From the NCBI RefSeq assembly GCF_937123735.1, contig NZ_CAKZKL010000017.1, positions 1 through 64,000 of the forward strand: a stretch of 64,000 nt of DNA, written 5' to 3'. Numbering within the stretch: the stretch's first letter is position 1; every line of letters starts with the position of its first letter. This DNA comes from an uncultured Lentibacter sp. Its GTDB lineage: Bacteria; Pseudomonadota; Alphaproteobacteria; Rhodobacterales; Rhodobacteraceae. Positions 35,831-44,375 of this stretch are shown piece after piece. Below the pieces are notes generated by a model. It was not told the DNA's origin, made no database searches, and saw only the letters and a list, made by a program, of their open reading frames with translations. The translations under genes and the position numbers were made by a program.

Positions 35831-37546
35831 ATGGGGTATCGAGCTCCGGTCCAGGACTATGATTATATTCTCGAACATGTGGTGGATTATGCCCAGGTCA
35901 GTGCCACGCCTCAGTTTTCGGAGGCCACGCACGACTTGAGCCACGCGATTCTCAGCGAAGCAGGACGGATGTGCGAAGAGGTGCTTGCCCCGCTCCAGCG
36001 GCTTGGCGATCAGGACCCCGCGCGGTTGGAGAACGGTGTTCTGCGCAGCTCAAAGGGCTTTGCCGAGGGCTATCGCGCCATTCGCGAGGGCGGCTGGGTG
36101 TCGGTGGCCGCCAGCCCCGAATATGGGGGCATGGGGCTGCCCATGACGGTGACAACGGCGGTCAATGAAATGATGAGCGGCGCTTGTTTGAGTATCCAGC
36201 TCAACCCGTTGATGACCCAGGGCCAGATCGAGGCGCTGGAGCATCATGCATCTGACGAGATCAAGGCGATTTATCTGCCCAAGCTGGTTTCGGGGGCCTG
36301 GTGCGGGACAATGAACCTGACCGAGGCGCAAGCCGGCAGTGATGTGGGCGCGCTCACATCCAAGGCCGAGGACAACGGAGACGGAACCTATGCGGTGACC
36401 GGCCAGAAGATTTACATCAGCTGGGGGGACAATGATTTTAGCGAAAATGTCTGCCACCTGGTTTTGGCGCGCCTGCCCAATGCGCCCGCGGGCACCAAGG
36501 GGATCAGCCTGTTTCTGGTGCCCAAGTTCATTCCCGATGAAAACGGTGAGGCCGGTGTGGCCAACAGCCTCAAGGTTGTGAGCCTTGAGCATAAATTGGG
36601 TCTGCACGGCAGCCCGACGGCCGTGATGCAATATGACGGCGCGACGGGCTGGATGGTCGGGGCGCCCAATGCCGGGTTGGCGGCGATGTTCACCATGATG
36701 AACAATGCCCGCCTTGGTGTGGGATGTCAGGGGATCGGCGTAGGCGAAGCGGCCTATCAGAAGGCCCTGGCCTATGCCTGCGAGCGCAAGCAGGGGGCCA
36801 CGCCCGGGGGGCGCGGGGCGATTGTGGATCATGCCGATGTGCGCCGGATGCTTACAACCATGCGGGCCGAGGTGTTCGCGGCGCGCGCGATTGCGCTGGC
36901 CAATGCGGTGGCGATTGATCTGGCCCATGCCACCGGCGAAGCCGAGTGGCAGGCGCGGGCCGGTCTGCTCACCCCGATCACCAAGGCATTTGGCACTGAC
37001 ACCGGGATCAAGGTGGCCGAAATGGGCGTGCAGGTGCACGGCGGCATGGGCTTTATCGAGGAGACGGGTGCTGCGCAATACAGCCGCGATGTGCGAGTCA
37101 CGGCGATCTATGAAGGCACCAACGGCATTCAGGCGATGGACCTTGTGGGGCGCAAGCTGATGGACGGTGGCGAGGCCGCGCACGGGCTGGTGGACGAGAT
37201 GCAGGCTTTCGCCGAAGCCGCCCGCGCCACGCGTCCGCGCATGGCCGGGCTGTTGTGGGACGCAACCGAGACCCTGCGCGAGGCGACCGAGTGGATGGTC
37301 AGCCAGAAAGACCTCACCGAGCGCTTTGCGGGCGCGGTGCCGTTTCTGAGCGCCTACGCGCGGGTTTTGGGCGGTTATTACCACCTGCGGGCGGCTGTGG
37401 CCGAGGGCGAAAACGGCCCCCGCAGCAAGCTGGCCCGGTTTTATATCAACCGTTTGTTGCCCGAGCATAAGGCACTTTTGGACCACGCCATGCAGGGGGC
37501 GGATGACCTGTATGCGCTGGGCGTGGACGAGTTGGGCCTGGCATGA
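35831..37546 (+). CDS. Acyl-CoA dehydrogenase (long, C-terminally extended type)
   Basis: 571 residues from the ATG at 35831, preceded by GAGGAGAGG; an upstream in-frame GTG at 35801 was not chosen. N-terminal helical, beta-barrel (MNLTEAQAGSDVGAL, ISWGDNDF) and C-terminal helical domains with the catalytic Glu in YEGTNGIQAMDL, plus the extra C-terminal domain (about 465-571) of FadE5/DmdC-type enzymes. DmdC of DMSP demethylation belongs to the same family, but nothing in sequence or context decides the substrate. Coupled to the hydrolase gene by an ATGA overlap. Confidence 0.92.
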   Translation: MGYRAPVQDYDYILEHVVDYAQVSATPQFSEATHDLSHAILSEAGRMCEEVLAPLQRLGDQDPARLENGVLRSSKGFAEGYRAIREGGWVSVAASPEYGGMGLPMTVTTAVNEMMSGACLSIQLNPLMTQGQIEALEHHASDEIKAIYLPKLVSGAWCGTMNLTEAQAGSDVGALTSKAEDNGDGTYAVTGQKIYISWGDNDFSENVCHLVLARLPNAPAGTKGISLFLVPKFIPDENGEAGVANSLKVVSLEHKLGLHGSPTAVMQYDGATGWMVGAPNAGLAAMFTMMNNARLGVGCQGIGVGEAAYQKALAYACERKQGATPGGRGAIVDHADVRRMLTTMRAEVFAARAIALANAVAIDLAHATGEAEWQARAGLLTPITKAFGTDTGIKVAEMGVQVHGGMGFIEETGAAQYSRDVRVTAIYEGTNGIQAMDLVGRKLMDGGEAAHGLVDEMQAFAEAARATRPRMAGLLWDATETLREATEWMVSQKDLTERFAGAVPFLSAYARVLGGYYHLRAAVAEGENGPRSKLARFYINRLLPEHKALLDHAMQGADDLYALGVDELGLA

Positions 37547-38598
37547 GTGCACCTGACATGAGTGCACCTGTGCAAGGGCTGCGCTACCCCTGGCCTGAGC
37601 CGCCGGCCCCCGGCGGCTGGATGGAAGTGGCCCCGGGGGTGCTCTGGATCCGGCTGCCGCTGCCGATGGTGCTGGATCATGTCAATGTTTATGCGCTTGA
37701 CGAGGGCGACAGCTGGACCCTTGTGGACACGGGTTTTCACAGCAAGCGTTCTGTGGCGATCTGGGAAGAGTTGCTCAAAGGGGCGCTGGGCGGCAAGCCG
37801 GTGAGCCGTGTGATCCTGACCCATCATCACCCCGACCATATCGGCATGGCGGGCTGGTTTATGGCGCGTGGCGCAAGCCTCTGGGCTTCGCGCACCGCAT
37901 GGCTGATGAGCCGGATGTTGATATTGGATGAGGAAGATGCGGTCACGCCGCAGGCAGTCGACTTCTGGAAGCGGGCCGGGATGGACCCTGAAATCCTGGC
38001 CAAGCGCGTGGCCGAGCGGCCCTATAACTTTGCCGATGTCTGCGCGCCCATCCCTGTGGGCTACACGCGGCTGAAAGAGGGCGATGTGCTCAGGGCCGGT
38101 GGGCGCAGCTGGGATGTGCGCGAGGGCAACGGCCATGCGCCTGAGCACCTCACATTCTGGAGCCGCGAGGACAATCTGGTGTTGTCGGGTGATCAGATCA
38201 TTTGTTCGATCAGCCCCAACATTGGCGTTTACCCCACCGAGCCGGAGGCCGACCCTGTGGGGGAGTGGATTGCCTCTTGCGAGCGGTTTGCGGCGCTGGC
38301 GCGTGAAGAGCATATCGTTCTGGCGGGCCACAAGCGTCCCTTTACGGGGCTGCCTTTCCGGATGCGCCAGCTGAAGGAGAATCACGAGCACGGGCTGGAC
38401 CGTCTGGCAGCGTTTCTGAGCGAACCCAAGACGGCAGCGGAGTGCTTCTCTGTCCTCTTCAAACGAAAAATTGACCAGGGAACCTACGGTTTGGCCCTTG
38501 TGGAAGCTGTCGCACACCTTAATCATTTGCACAGGGAAGGCCGTGTGGCGCGTGTGCTGCGCGCTGATGGGGCCTATCTTTGGCAAAAACGCGCGTAA
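37543..38598 (+). CDS. Metallo-beta-lactamase fold hydrolase
   Basis: 351 residues. Metal ligands: THHHPDHIG (HxHxDH), GNGHAPEH, SGDQIICSI and the C-terminal AGHKRPF. A winged C-terminal region with many charged residues (about 275-351) resembles LACTB2-like members. The start region is a 15-base tandem duplication giving MSAPDMSAPVQ; the ATGs at 37543 and 37558 could each initiate. Co-translated with the acyl-CoA dehydrogenase, so it may be a thioesterase-like hydrolase for its product (inference). Confidence 0.87.
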   Translation: MSAPDMSAPVQGLRYPWPEPPAPGGWMEVAPGVLWIRLPLPMVLDHVNVYALDEGDSWTLVDTGFHSKRSVAIWEELLKGALGGKPVSRVILTHHHPDHIGMAGWFMARGASLWASRTAWLMSRMLILDEEDAVTPQAVDFWKRAGMDPEILAKRVAERPYNFADVCAPIPVGYTRLKEGDVLRAGGRSWDVREGNGHAPEHLTFWSREDNLVLSGDQIICSISPNIGVYPTEPEADPVGEWIASCERFAALAREEHIVLAGHKRPFTGLPFRMRQLKENHEHGLDRLAAFLSEPKTAAECFSVLFKRKIDQGTYGLALVEAVAHLNHLHREGRVARVLRADGAYLWQKRA

Positions 38599-38625
38599 GG
38601 CCGTGCGCCGAGAGGGTGGTGTGAG

Positions 38626-39081
38626 ATGGGTGATGCAATTGTAACTTCTGCAGAGGCGATGGAAGCGGCGGCGCTTCCAAAACGGCACGAAGCCCATTGC
38701 ACTGCGCCCCCACCAAGGGCTGGGCAGCCTGTCTCGCTCACATCAAAGCCGGTGGCCCAAAAAAGCCCTGCCGAATGGGCCCATGAACGCTTGGTGCTCT
38801 ATATTCAGGCGTTTGAAGCCCAGCTGGACAACGAACATGAGGTTGCCATGGGCTTCACAGGGGCGGACGCCGGGGTTCTGCGGATCGAGGGGATGGGGTT
38901 TTTTGACCCAGATATGGTGACCTTTTATGGCTCCGACGCCAGCGGGGCCAAGACCCAGCTTGTCCAGCATGTCAGCCAGCTCAATGTGATGTTGCGCGCC
39001 CTGCCCAAGGCCCCCAAAGCGGCAGAGCCTGTGCGGATCGGCTTTCGGCTGGCCCGCGCCCTGGAAGACGAGGCGAGCTGA
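38626..39081 (+). CDS. DUF6173 family protein
   Basis: 151 residues. Disordered N-terminus (1-45, Ala/Pro rich), then a conserved alpha/beta region SPAEWAHERLVLYIQAFEAQL, EVAMGFTGADAGVLRIEGMGFFDPDMVTFYG and IGFRLARALE, known from many Rhodobacteraceae as a protein of unknown function. Soluble; no catalytic motif recognised. Confidence 0.78.
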   Translation: MGDAIVTSAEAMEAAALPKRHEAHCTAPPPRAGQPVSLTSKPVAQKSPAEWAHERLVLYIQAFEAQLDNEHEVAMGFTGADAGVLRIEGMGFFDPDMVTFYGSDASGAKTQLVQHVSQLNVMLRALPKAPKAAEPVRIGFRLARALEDEAS

Positions 39082-39175
39082 GCGCGCGGCAAAAGTGTCG
39101 CGCCGGGGCGGCAATATAGTGACAGGCGCTGGCAAATACAGTAAGGAGCAAAAAACGCGAACGCAGGAGACAGAA

Positions 39176-39310
39176 ATGAGCGATCACAAGCACGGCGAGA
39201 TGGACACAAAAGTGCAAGAAGATACTTTCAGCGGCTTCATGACTTGGGTGACCCGCACAACGATTGTTATCATTCTGGCGCTTATTTTCGTTTACATGGT
39301 GAACGGATAA
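39176..39310 (+). CDS. aa3-type cytochrome c oxidase subunit IV
   Basis: 44 residues from the ATG at 39176 after an AGGAGA site. Short polar N-terminus with acidic HGEMDTKVQEDTFSGF, followed by one membrane helix (TWVTRTTIVIILALIFVYMVNG). This matches the single-helix subunit IV of Paracoccus/Rhodobacter aa3 oxidases. The catalytic subunits are not in the window. Confidence 0.9.
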   Translation: MSDHKHGEMDTKVQEDTFSGFMTWVTRTTIVIILALIFVYMVNG

Positions 39311-39314
39311 GTTT

Positions 39315-39926
39315 TTGAGTTCTTTTAACAAGTTTTTCCTGATTTTTGCAGTGGCTTTGGCTCTTTCGGCCTGTTCCAAACCTGCCAAATGGTCCTCGGA
39401 CGAAGAGCTCGCGCGGGTGCAATACCGGGCGGCAGGGCCAGCCAAGCTGACCCTTTTCACCATGATCAACAACCGCTCGGGCGCCGGGGCGCACAGCGCT
39501 TTGATGATCAACGCCAGCCAGCGGGTGATTTGGGACCCTGCCGGGACGTTCCATCATCCGGCGATCCCTGAGCGCCATGATGTGCTCTTCGGGATCAATC
39601 CGCAGGTTGCGGATGTCTATACCCGCTATCACGCCCGTCAGACCTTCCATGTGGTTGTGCAGGAGCTTGAGGTGAGCCCGGAGGTTGCAGAAATGGCGCT
39701 TGGGCTGGTCAAAGGCCATGGCAATGTTGCGGATGCCCAATGTGCGCTGACGACCTCGCGCATCCTGCAACAACTGCCCGGCTTTGAGAGCATCAAGGTG
39801 GGCTGGTATCCCAAGGCTTTGGCCGAGCAGTTCGCAGCCTTTGAGGGCGTGACCGAGCGGCGGCTTTATGAATATGACGATGCCAATCTGGCGGCCTATG
39901 ACCCCAGCAAGGTCAAGCTCAACTAA
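39315..39926 (+). CDS. Predicted lipoprotein
   Basis: 203 residues beginning at a TTG (39315), the only start that gives a complete signal: MSSFNKFFLIFAVALALSAC with the lipobox LSAC (Cys20). The mature part has NRSGAGAHSALMI, QRVIWDPAGTFHHPAIPE and NVADAQCALTTSRIL, a His-then-Cys arrangement that recalls permuted NlpC/P60-type folds, but this is weak. Starts four bases after the oxidase subunit IV stop, so likely translationally linked. Function unknown. Confidence 0.75.
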   Translation: MSSFNKFFLIFAVALALSACSKPAKWSSDEELARVQYRAAGPAKLTLFTMINNRSGAGAHSALMINASQRVIWDPAGTFHHPAIPERHDVLFGINPQVADVYTRYHARQTFHVVVQELEVSPEVAEMALGLVKGHGNVADAQCALTTSRILQQLPGFESIKVGWYPKALAEQFAAFEGVTERRLYEYDDANLAAYDPSKVKLN

Positions 39927-39935
39927 AGCTTTGCC

Positions 39936-40262
39936 TCACCCCAGAAGATACAGCCCCAGATAAAGCGTGGCCGCGCCGGCTGTGATCGAGACGATGACAG
40001 AGCGAAACCACAGACCTGCCGCCAGCGTGACAAAGGCCGCGAGGCCCCGGGGCAGATCAAAGCTGCCATCTGTGGCTGCGGGCCAGAGGATCATGGGGGC
40101 AATCAGCGCCGGCAGAACGGCCACCGCCGTGTAGCGCAAATGGCGCAGCAGCCATTCGGGCAGGGGCCTGTCGCCGACAAAACCAAGAAAGGCAAAGCGC
40201 AACAGGAAGCTGCCCAGGGCCAGCCCTGCGATGACATACCAAAGCTCGGGGCGTTCTATCAT
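39936..40262 (-). CDS. azlD: Branched-chain amino acid exporter small subunit
   Basis: 108 residues with four membrane helices (WYVIAGLALGSFLLRFAFLG..., YTAVAVLPALIAPMIL, GLAAFVTLAAGLWF, SIVSITAGAATLYLGL). AzlD-family length and pattern. The start overlaps azlC by four bases. Confidence 0.88.
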   Translation of the reverse strand: MIERPELWYVIAGLALGSFLLRFAFLGFVGDRPLPEWLLRHLRYTAVAVLPALIAPMILWPAATDGSFDLPRGLAAFVTLAAGLWFRSVIVSITAGAATLYLGLYLLG

Positions 40263-40975
40263 GCCATGACCCCACGCTTTTTGAGGATCAGCTCGGCTTG
40301 CGCACCGACGACCATGCCAAGGCTGGCCGCGATGATCAGGCCGAGGTTGAAGGGCACCCATGTGAGCGCGAGCGCCGAGAGGCTGGCGACCAGCGCGGCG
40401 GCCAGATGCGCGGGCGTGCGCAGCATGGGCGCGATGAGGGCGAGAAAGGTGATTGGCACGGCAAAGTCGAGCGCGGCACTTTCGGGGATGCTCTCGCCGA
40501 TGAGCGCGCCCACAAGCGTCATCAGATACCAGAAGGGGATGACCGGCAGGCAGGTTGCAAAGAAATAGGTCACACGCTGGCTGAGGCTCCAGCCTGCATT
40601 CCGCTCATAGGCGGCAACGGAGCAGGCGTAGGACTGATCAACCGTGAGATAGGCGATGAGCGCGCGTTGCCAGAGGGGCGCTGCGCCGAGATAGGGCGTG
40701 AGCGAGGCCGAATACATCGCCATGCGCAGATTGACCGCAAGGCCCGACAGCAGGGCAATGACCGCAGGGGCGTTTTCATTGAGCAGTTGCAAAGTGGTGA
40801 ACTGGGCCGCGCCCGCGATGACGGCGACGGAGAAAAGCAGGGCTTCTGCAATGCTGAGACCTGATTCTGTTGCGACGACGCCAAAAACGAGCGCAAAGGG
40901 CGAGACGACGAGAATGAAGGGGGCTGCGTCGCTTATCCCCTGTTTGAGGGGTGATTTTGGAGTGGTTGCGCGCAT
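40259..40975 (-). CDS. azlC: Branched-chain amino acid exporter large subunit
   Basis: 238 residues with six or seven helices. PFALVFGVVATESGLSIAEALLFS, AGAAQFTTLQLLNE and NLRMAMYSASLTPYL are the family motifs. AzlCD-type (YgaZH) pumps export branched-chain amino acids or analogues. Divergent from fdhD with 54 bases between starts. Confidence 0.92.
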   Translation of the reverse strand: MRATTPKSPLKQGISDAAPFILVVSPFALVFGVVATESGLSIAEALLFSVAVIAGAAQFTTLQLLNENAPAVIALLSGLAVNLRMAMYSASLTPYLGAAPLWQRALIAYLTVDQSYACSVAAYERNAGWSLSQRVTYFFATCLPVIPFWYLMTLVGALIGESIPESAALDFAVPITFLALIAPMLRTPAHLAAALVASLSALALTWVPFNLGLIIAASLGMVVGAQAELILKKRGVMA

Positions 40976-41029
40976 GGCTTGCCCTTACATTGAGGCCAAA
41001 GGGCTAGCGCGTTTCCAAGGGAGAGTAAA

Positions 41030-41911
41030 TTGGGCAAGAGCAGTGAGACGGAGGGTTATATCCTCGCGCCCGATCCTGAGGCGGTGCGGCTGACCCGCAG
41101 TGTGACGGGGCGCGACCAAACGGGGGCGCTGACCGAGATCAATGTGGTGGAGGAGCGGCCGCTGACGATTTTCCTGAACGCCCGCGAGATTGTCACGGCG
41201 ATGACCATTGGCGATTATCCCGAATATCTCGCGCTCGGGTTTCTGCGCAATCAGGGCATGATTACCGACGCCGACGCGGTGCTGGGGGTGGAGTATGACG
41301 CGGAATCCGAAGCCGTTGTGGTGCGCACCGAACAGGTGACGCGCTTTGAGGAAAAACTCACCAAAAAGACCCGCACCTCGGGCTGCGCTGTGGGCACGGT
41401 GTTTGGCGATATGATGGAAGGGCTGGAGGGCTTGCGCCTGCCTCTGAGCGCGGTGAAGCTCTCTGAGCTTTACGCGCTGGCGAGCAAGATCAACCGCACC
41501 CCTTCAATCTATCTCAGCGCCGGGGCCATTCACGGCACGGTGCTCTGTGAGGGCGGGCAACCGCTTGTTTACATGGAAGATGTCGGGCGGCACAACGCAG
41601 TTGACAAGGTTGCCGGCTGGATGCTGAGCGAGGGGGTGCGCCCTGAGGGCAAGCTTTTGTACACAACCGGGCGGCTGACCAGCGAGATGGTGATCAAAAC
41701 CGCGCTGATGGGCATTCCGGCGCTTGTCTCGCGTTCGGGCTTTACCGCTTGGGGCGTGGAAATTGCGCGCCAGGTCGGGCTGACGTTGGTGGGGCGGATG
41801 CGTGGGCAGCGCTTTGTTTGCCTGAGCGGGGAGGAGCGGCTTGTCTGGGATATTGACCCGGCCAGCGTGCCGGACGAGCCGAAGAAGAGCGCGCGGAAGG
41901 GGGCCGAATGA
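41030..41911 (+). CDS. fdhD: Formate dehydrogenase accessory sulfurtransferase
   Basis: 293 residues from a TTG start at 41030 with GGGAGAG upstream. The cysteine-loop region reads RTSGCAVGTVFGDM with a single Cys in place of the CxxC of E. coli FdhD. Further conserved blocks: AGAIHGTVLC, VYMEDVGRHNAVDKVAGW, YTTGRLTSEMVIK and RSGFTAWGVEIA. FdhD passes sulfur from IscS to the Mo-bisMGD cofactor of formate dehydrogenase. It heads a fully overlapping operon fdhD-mobA-mobB/moeA; the dehydrogenase itself is outside the window. Confidence 0.93.
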   Translation: MGKSSETEGYILAPDPEAVRLTRSVTGRDQTGALTEINVVEERPLTIFLNAREIVTAMTIGDYPEYLALGFLRNQGMITDADAVLGVEYDAESEAVVVRTEQVTRFEEKLTKKTRTSGCAVGTVFGDMMEGLEGLRLPLSAVKLSELYALASKINRTPSIYLSAGAIHGTVLCEGGQPLVYMEDVGRHNAVDKVAGWMLSEGVRPEGKLLYTTGRLTSEMVIKTALMGIPALVSRSGFTAWGVEIARQVGLTLVGRMRGQRFVCLSGEERLVWDIDPASVPDEPKKSARKGAE

Positions 41912-42495
41912 AACAGCCGGCAGGGGTTATTCTGGCGGGCGGTCTGGCCACGCGGATGGGCGGGGGCGACAAGTGCTTGCTGCCCCTGGGCGGCGCACCG
42001 ATGCTTGCGGGGATTGTGGCACGGCTTCAGCCGCAGGTGGCAGAGCTGGCGCTCAATGCCAACGGCGATGCCAGCCGTTTTGCGGGTTTTGATCTGCCTG
42101 TTGTGCGCGACAGTGTGGACGGCTTTGCAGGCCCGCTGGCGGGCGTGCTTGCGGGGCTGGACTGGGCTGCGCAGGCGGGGCATGAGAGCATTGTGACGGC
42201 GGCGGGGGACACGCCTTTCTTCCCACAAGATTTGGTGGCGCGGCTTATGGCGGCTTGCGCAGGGATGGCGCATCCGCTCGCGCTGGCTTGCACGCCTGAC
42301 GGACGCCAACCGACGTTTGGGCTTTGGCCCGTGGCCCTGCGCGAGGATCTGCGCGCGGCGCTCACAGGCGGCTTGCGCAAGGTTGTGCTCTGGACCGATC
42401 GCCACGGTGGGCAGATGGCCGAATTTCCTGAGACATTGGCGTTTTTCAATATCAACACACCAGACGAGCTGGCGCAGGCCGAGGCGATGCTATGA
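41908..42495 (+). CDS. mobA: Molybdenum cofactor guanylyltransferase
   Basis: 195 residues. Nucleotidyltransferase motif LAGGLATRMGGGDKCLLPLGG, then VVRDSVDGFAGPLAGVLAGL and TAAGDTPFFPQDLV, with the metal-binding Asp. It transfers GMP to Mo-molybdopterin to give the guanine dinucleotide cofactor. ATGA overlaps at both ends tie it to fdhD and mobB/moeA. Confidence 0.94.
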   Translation: MKQPAGVILAGGLATRMGGGDKCLLPLGGAPMLAGIVARLQPQVAELALNANGDASRFAGFDLPVVRDSVDGFAGPLAGVLAGLDWAAQAGHESIVTAAGDTPFFPQDLVARLMAACAGMAHPLALACTPDGRQPTFGLWPVALREDLRAALTGGLRKVVLWTDRHGGQMAEFPETLAFFNINTPDELAQAEAML

Positions 42496-44348
42496 AGATT
42501 TACGGGGTTGTCGGCTGGAAGAATGCGGGCAAGACAGGGCTCATGGAGCGGCTTGTGGCCGAGATCACCGGGCGCGGCTTTCGGGTGTCAACGGTGAAGC
42601 ACGCACATCATGCGTTTGATGTGGACCACGCCGGCACGGACAGTTATCGCCACCGCGCGGCCGGGGCCAGCGAGGTGGTGCTGGCCTCGCGCAAGCGGGT
42701 GGCGTTGATGCAGGAGATGCGCGGAGCAGAGGAGCCGGGCCTTGAGGCGCTTCTGGCGCGGATGGGGGATGTCGATCTGGTGTTGATCGAGGGTTATAAG
42801 CGCGATGTGCACCCCAAGGTTGAGGCCCATCGCGCCGAGACTGGCAACCCGCTGATCGCGCCGCAGGATGCGACGGTGCGGGCCGTGGCGTCTGACAGCC
42901 CCGCCGCGCAGGAGCTGCGCAGCCTTCAGACACCGGTGTTTGCGCTGGATGACACCTGCGCGATTGCGGATTTTATCCTGGCTGAGGTGGGGCTTGCAGA
43001 GCCCGCACAGATATCCGCTGTGAAACAGGGCACGCACAGGCCAGACGAACCATCGGAGGGACTGACGAACCGGTTATCGGATCGGCCATCGGATCTGGCT
43101 CCGCCGCCTCTGCGCGATGATTGTTTTGCGCTGCCGGCGGGGGTGGATTGGACGCCTGTTTCAGAGGCCCTGACACGGCTGTCGGCGCGTTTGCACAGGG
43201 TTGTGGCCGAGGAAAGCCTGCCGTTGCAGGCCGCTTGTGGGCGGATTCTGGCGCGGGATGTCACCGCGCTGCGCGCCCATCCGGCGCAGCCCAATGCGGC
43301 GGTAGATGGCTATGGCTTTGCCTTTGACGCATTGGGCACAGAGGCGGTGCATCACTTGCCGCGCGTGCCCGGGCGGGCCGCTGCAGGTGTGCCTTTTGAT
43401 GGGGCGGTGCCTTTTGGTGCGGCCCTGCGAATACTGACCGGGGCGACGCTGCCTGAGGGTGTTGATACGGTGGTGCTTCAGGAGGATGTCACCGCCACTG
43501 AGGCCATGCTTGCCTTTCGTGGCGGGATCAAACCGGGGGCCAACACGCGCAAGGCGGGCGAAGACAAACAGGCCGGGGAGCGGATATTGCGCGCCGGGCG
43601 GCGGCTGACCCCGGCAGATCTGGCGCTGGCGGCGGCAACCGGGCTGGGGGCCTTGCCGGTCTGTCAGCTGCTGCGGGTTGGGGTGCTTTCAACAGGAGAC
43701 GAACTTGTGGAGGCGGGCGCGGCGGCGGGGCCTGGGCAGATCTATGATGCCAACCGGGTGATGCTGCTGGCGATGGTGGGCGATATGGGCTTTTTGCCCG
43801 TTGATCTGGGCCGCGTGGAAGACAGTCGCACGACGCTCAAGCAGCGGCTGGATGCGGCGGTGGCGCAGTGCGACGTGATCTTGACCTCCGGAGGGGCCTC
43901 CAGCGGTGAGGAAGACCATGTGTCTGCCCTGTTGCAGGCCGAGGGGGCGCTTCAGGAGTGGCGGATTGCCATGAAACCCGGGCGTCCTTTGGCGCTGGGG
44001 CTTTGGGGGGGGGTGCCGGTATTCGGCTTGCCGGGCAACCCGGTTGCGACCTTGGTTTGCGCCTTGATTTTTGCCCGCCCCGCGATGGGCGTTTTGGCCG
44101 GGCGGGGCTGGCAGACCCCGGAGGGTTACGCGCTGCCGGCCGGGTTTGAAAAGCGCAAGAAACCCGGGCGAACCGAGTTTTTGCGCGCCCGCGTGCGGGC
44201 GGGTGTTGTGGAGATTTTTGCCTCCGAGGGCTCAGGGCGCATCAGTGGTTTGAGCTGGGCGGAGGGGCTGGTCGAGCTGCCGGAAGCGGCCTGCAACATC
44301 ACGCCGGGCGATCCGGTGCGCTTTGTGCCTTACAGCAGTTTTCTCTAG
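42492..44348 (+). CDS. MobB-MoeA fusion protein
   Basis: 618 residues joining two proteins usually encoded separately. Residues 1-165 are MobB: P-loop GWKNAGKT, VKHAHHAFDVDHAGTDSYRHRAAG and LIEGYKRDVHPKVE. Residues about 165-210 are a polar linker. Residues 212-618 are MoeA molybdopterin molybdotransferase: AVDGYGFAF, IFTGA-like ILTGATLPEGVDTVV, the MoCF-binding GVLSTGDELVE, TSGGASSGEEDHV and GLPGNPVATLV, then domain IV GRTEFLRARV. MoeA inserts molybdate and MobB is an accessory GTPase of guanylation, so the fusion couples two late steps together with MobA upstream. Confidence 0.93.
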   Translation: MKIYGVVGWKNAGKTGLMERLVAEITGRGFRVSTVKHAHHAFDVDHAGTDSYRHRAAGASEVVLASRKRVALMQEMRGAEEPGLEALLARMGDVDLVLIEGYKRDVHPKVEAHRAETGNPLIAPQDATVRAVASDSPAAQELRSLQTPVFALDDTCAIADFILAEVGLAEPAQISAVKQGTHRPDEPSEGLTNRLSDRPSDLAPPPLRDDCFALPAGVDWTPVSEALTRLSARLHRVVAEESLPLQAACGRILARDVTALRAHPAQPNAAVDGYGFAFDALGTEAVHHLPRVPGRAAAGVPFDGAVPFGAALRILTGATLPEGVDTVVLQEDVTATEAMLAFRGGIKPGANTRKAGEDKQAGERILRAGRRLTPADLALAAATGLGALPVCQLLRVGVLSTGDELVEAGAAAGPGQIYDANRVMLLAMVGDMGFLPVDLGRVEDSRTTLKQRLDAAVAQCDVILTSGGASSGEEDHVSALLQAEGALQEWRIAMKPGRPLALGLWGGVPVFGLPGNPVATLVCALIFARPAMGVLAGRGWQTPEGYALPAGFEKRKKPGRTEFLRARVRAGVVEIFASEGSGRISGLSWAEGLVELPEAACNITPGDPVRFVPYSSFL

Positions 44349-44375
44349 CCGCCGCGCGCAGGCGGGCTTGCCTGT

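Noticed and set aside
35831..37546. Assignment as dmdC (DMSP demethylation).
   Set aside because: Family and length fit, but no dmdA, dmdB or dmdD neighbours and no residue visible that decides the substrate.
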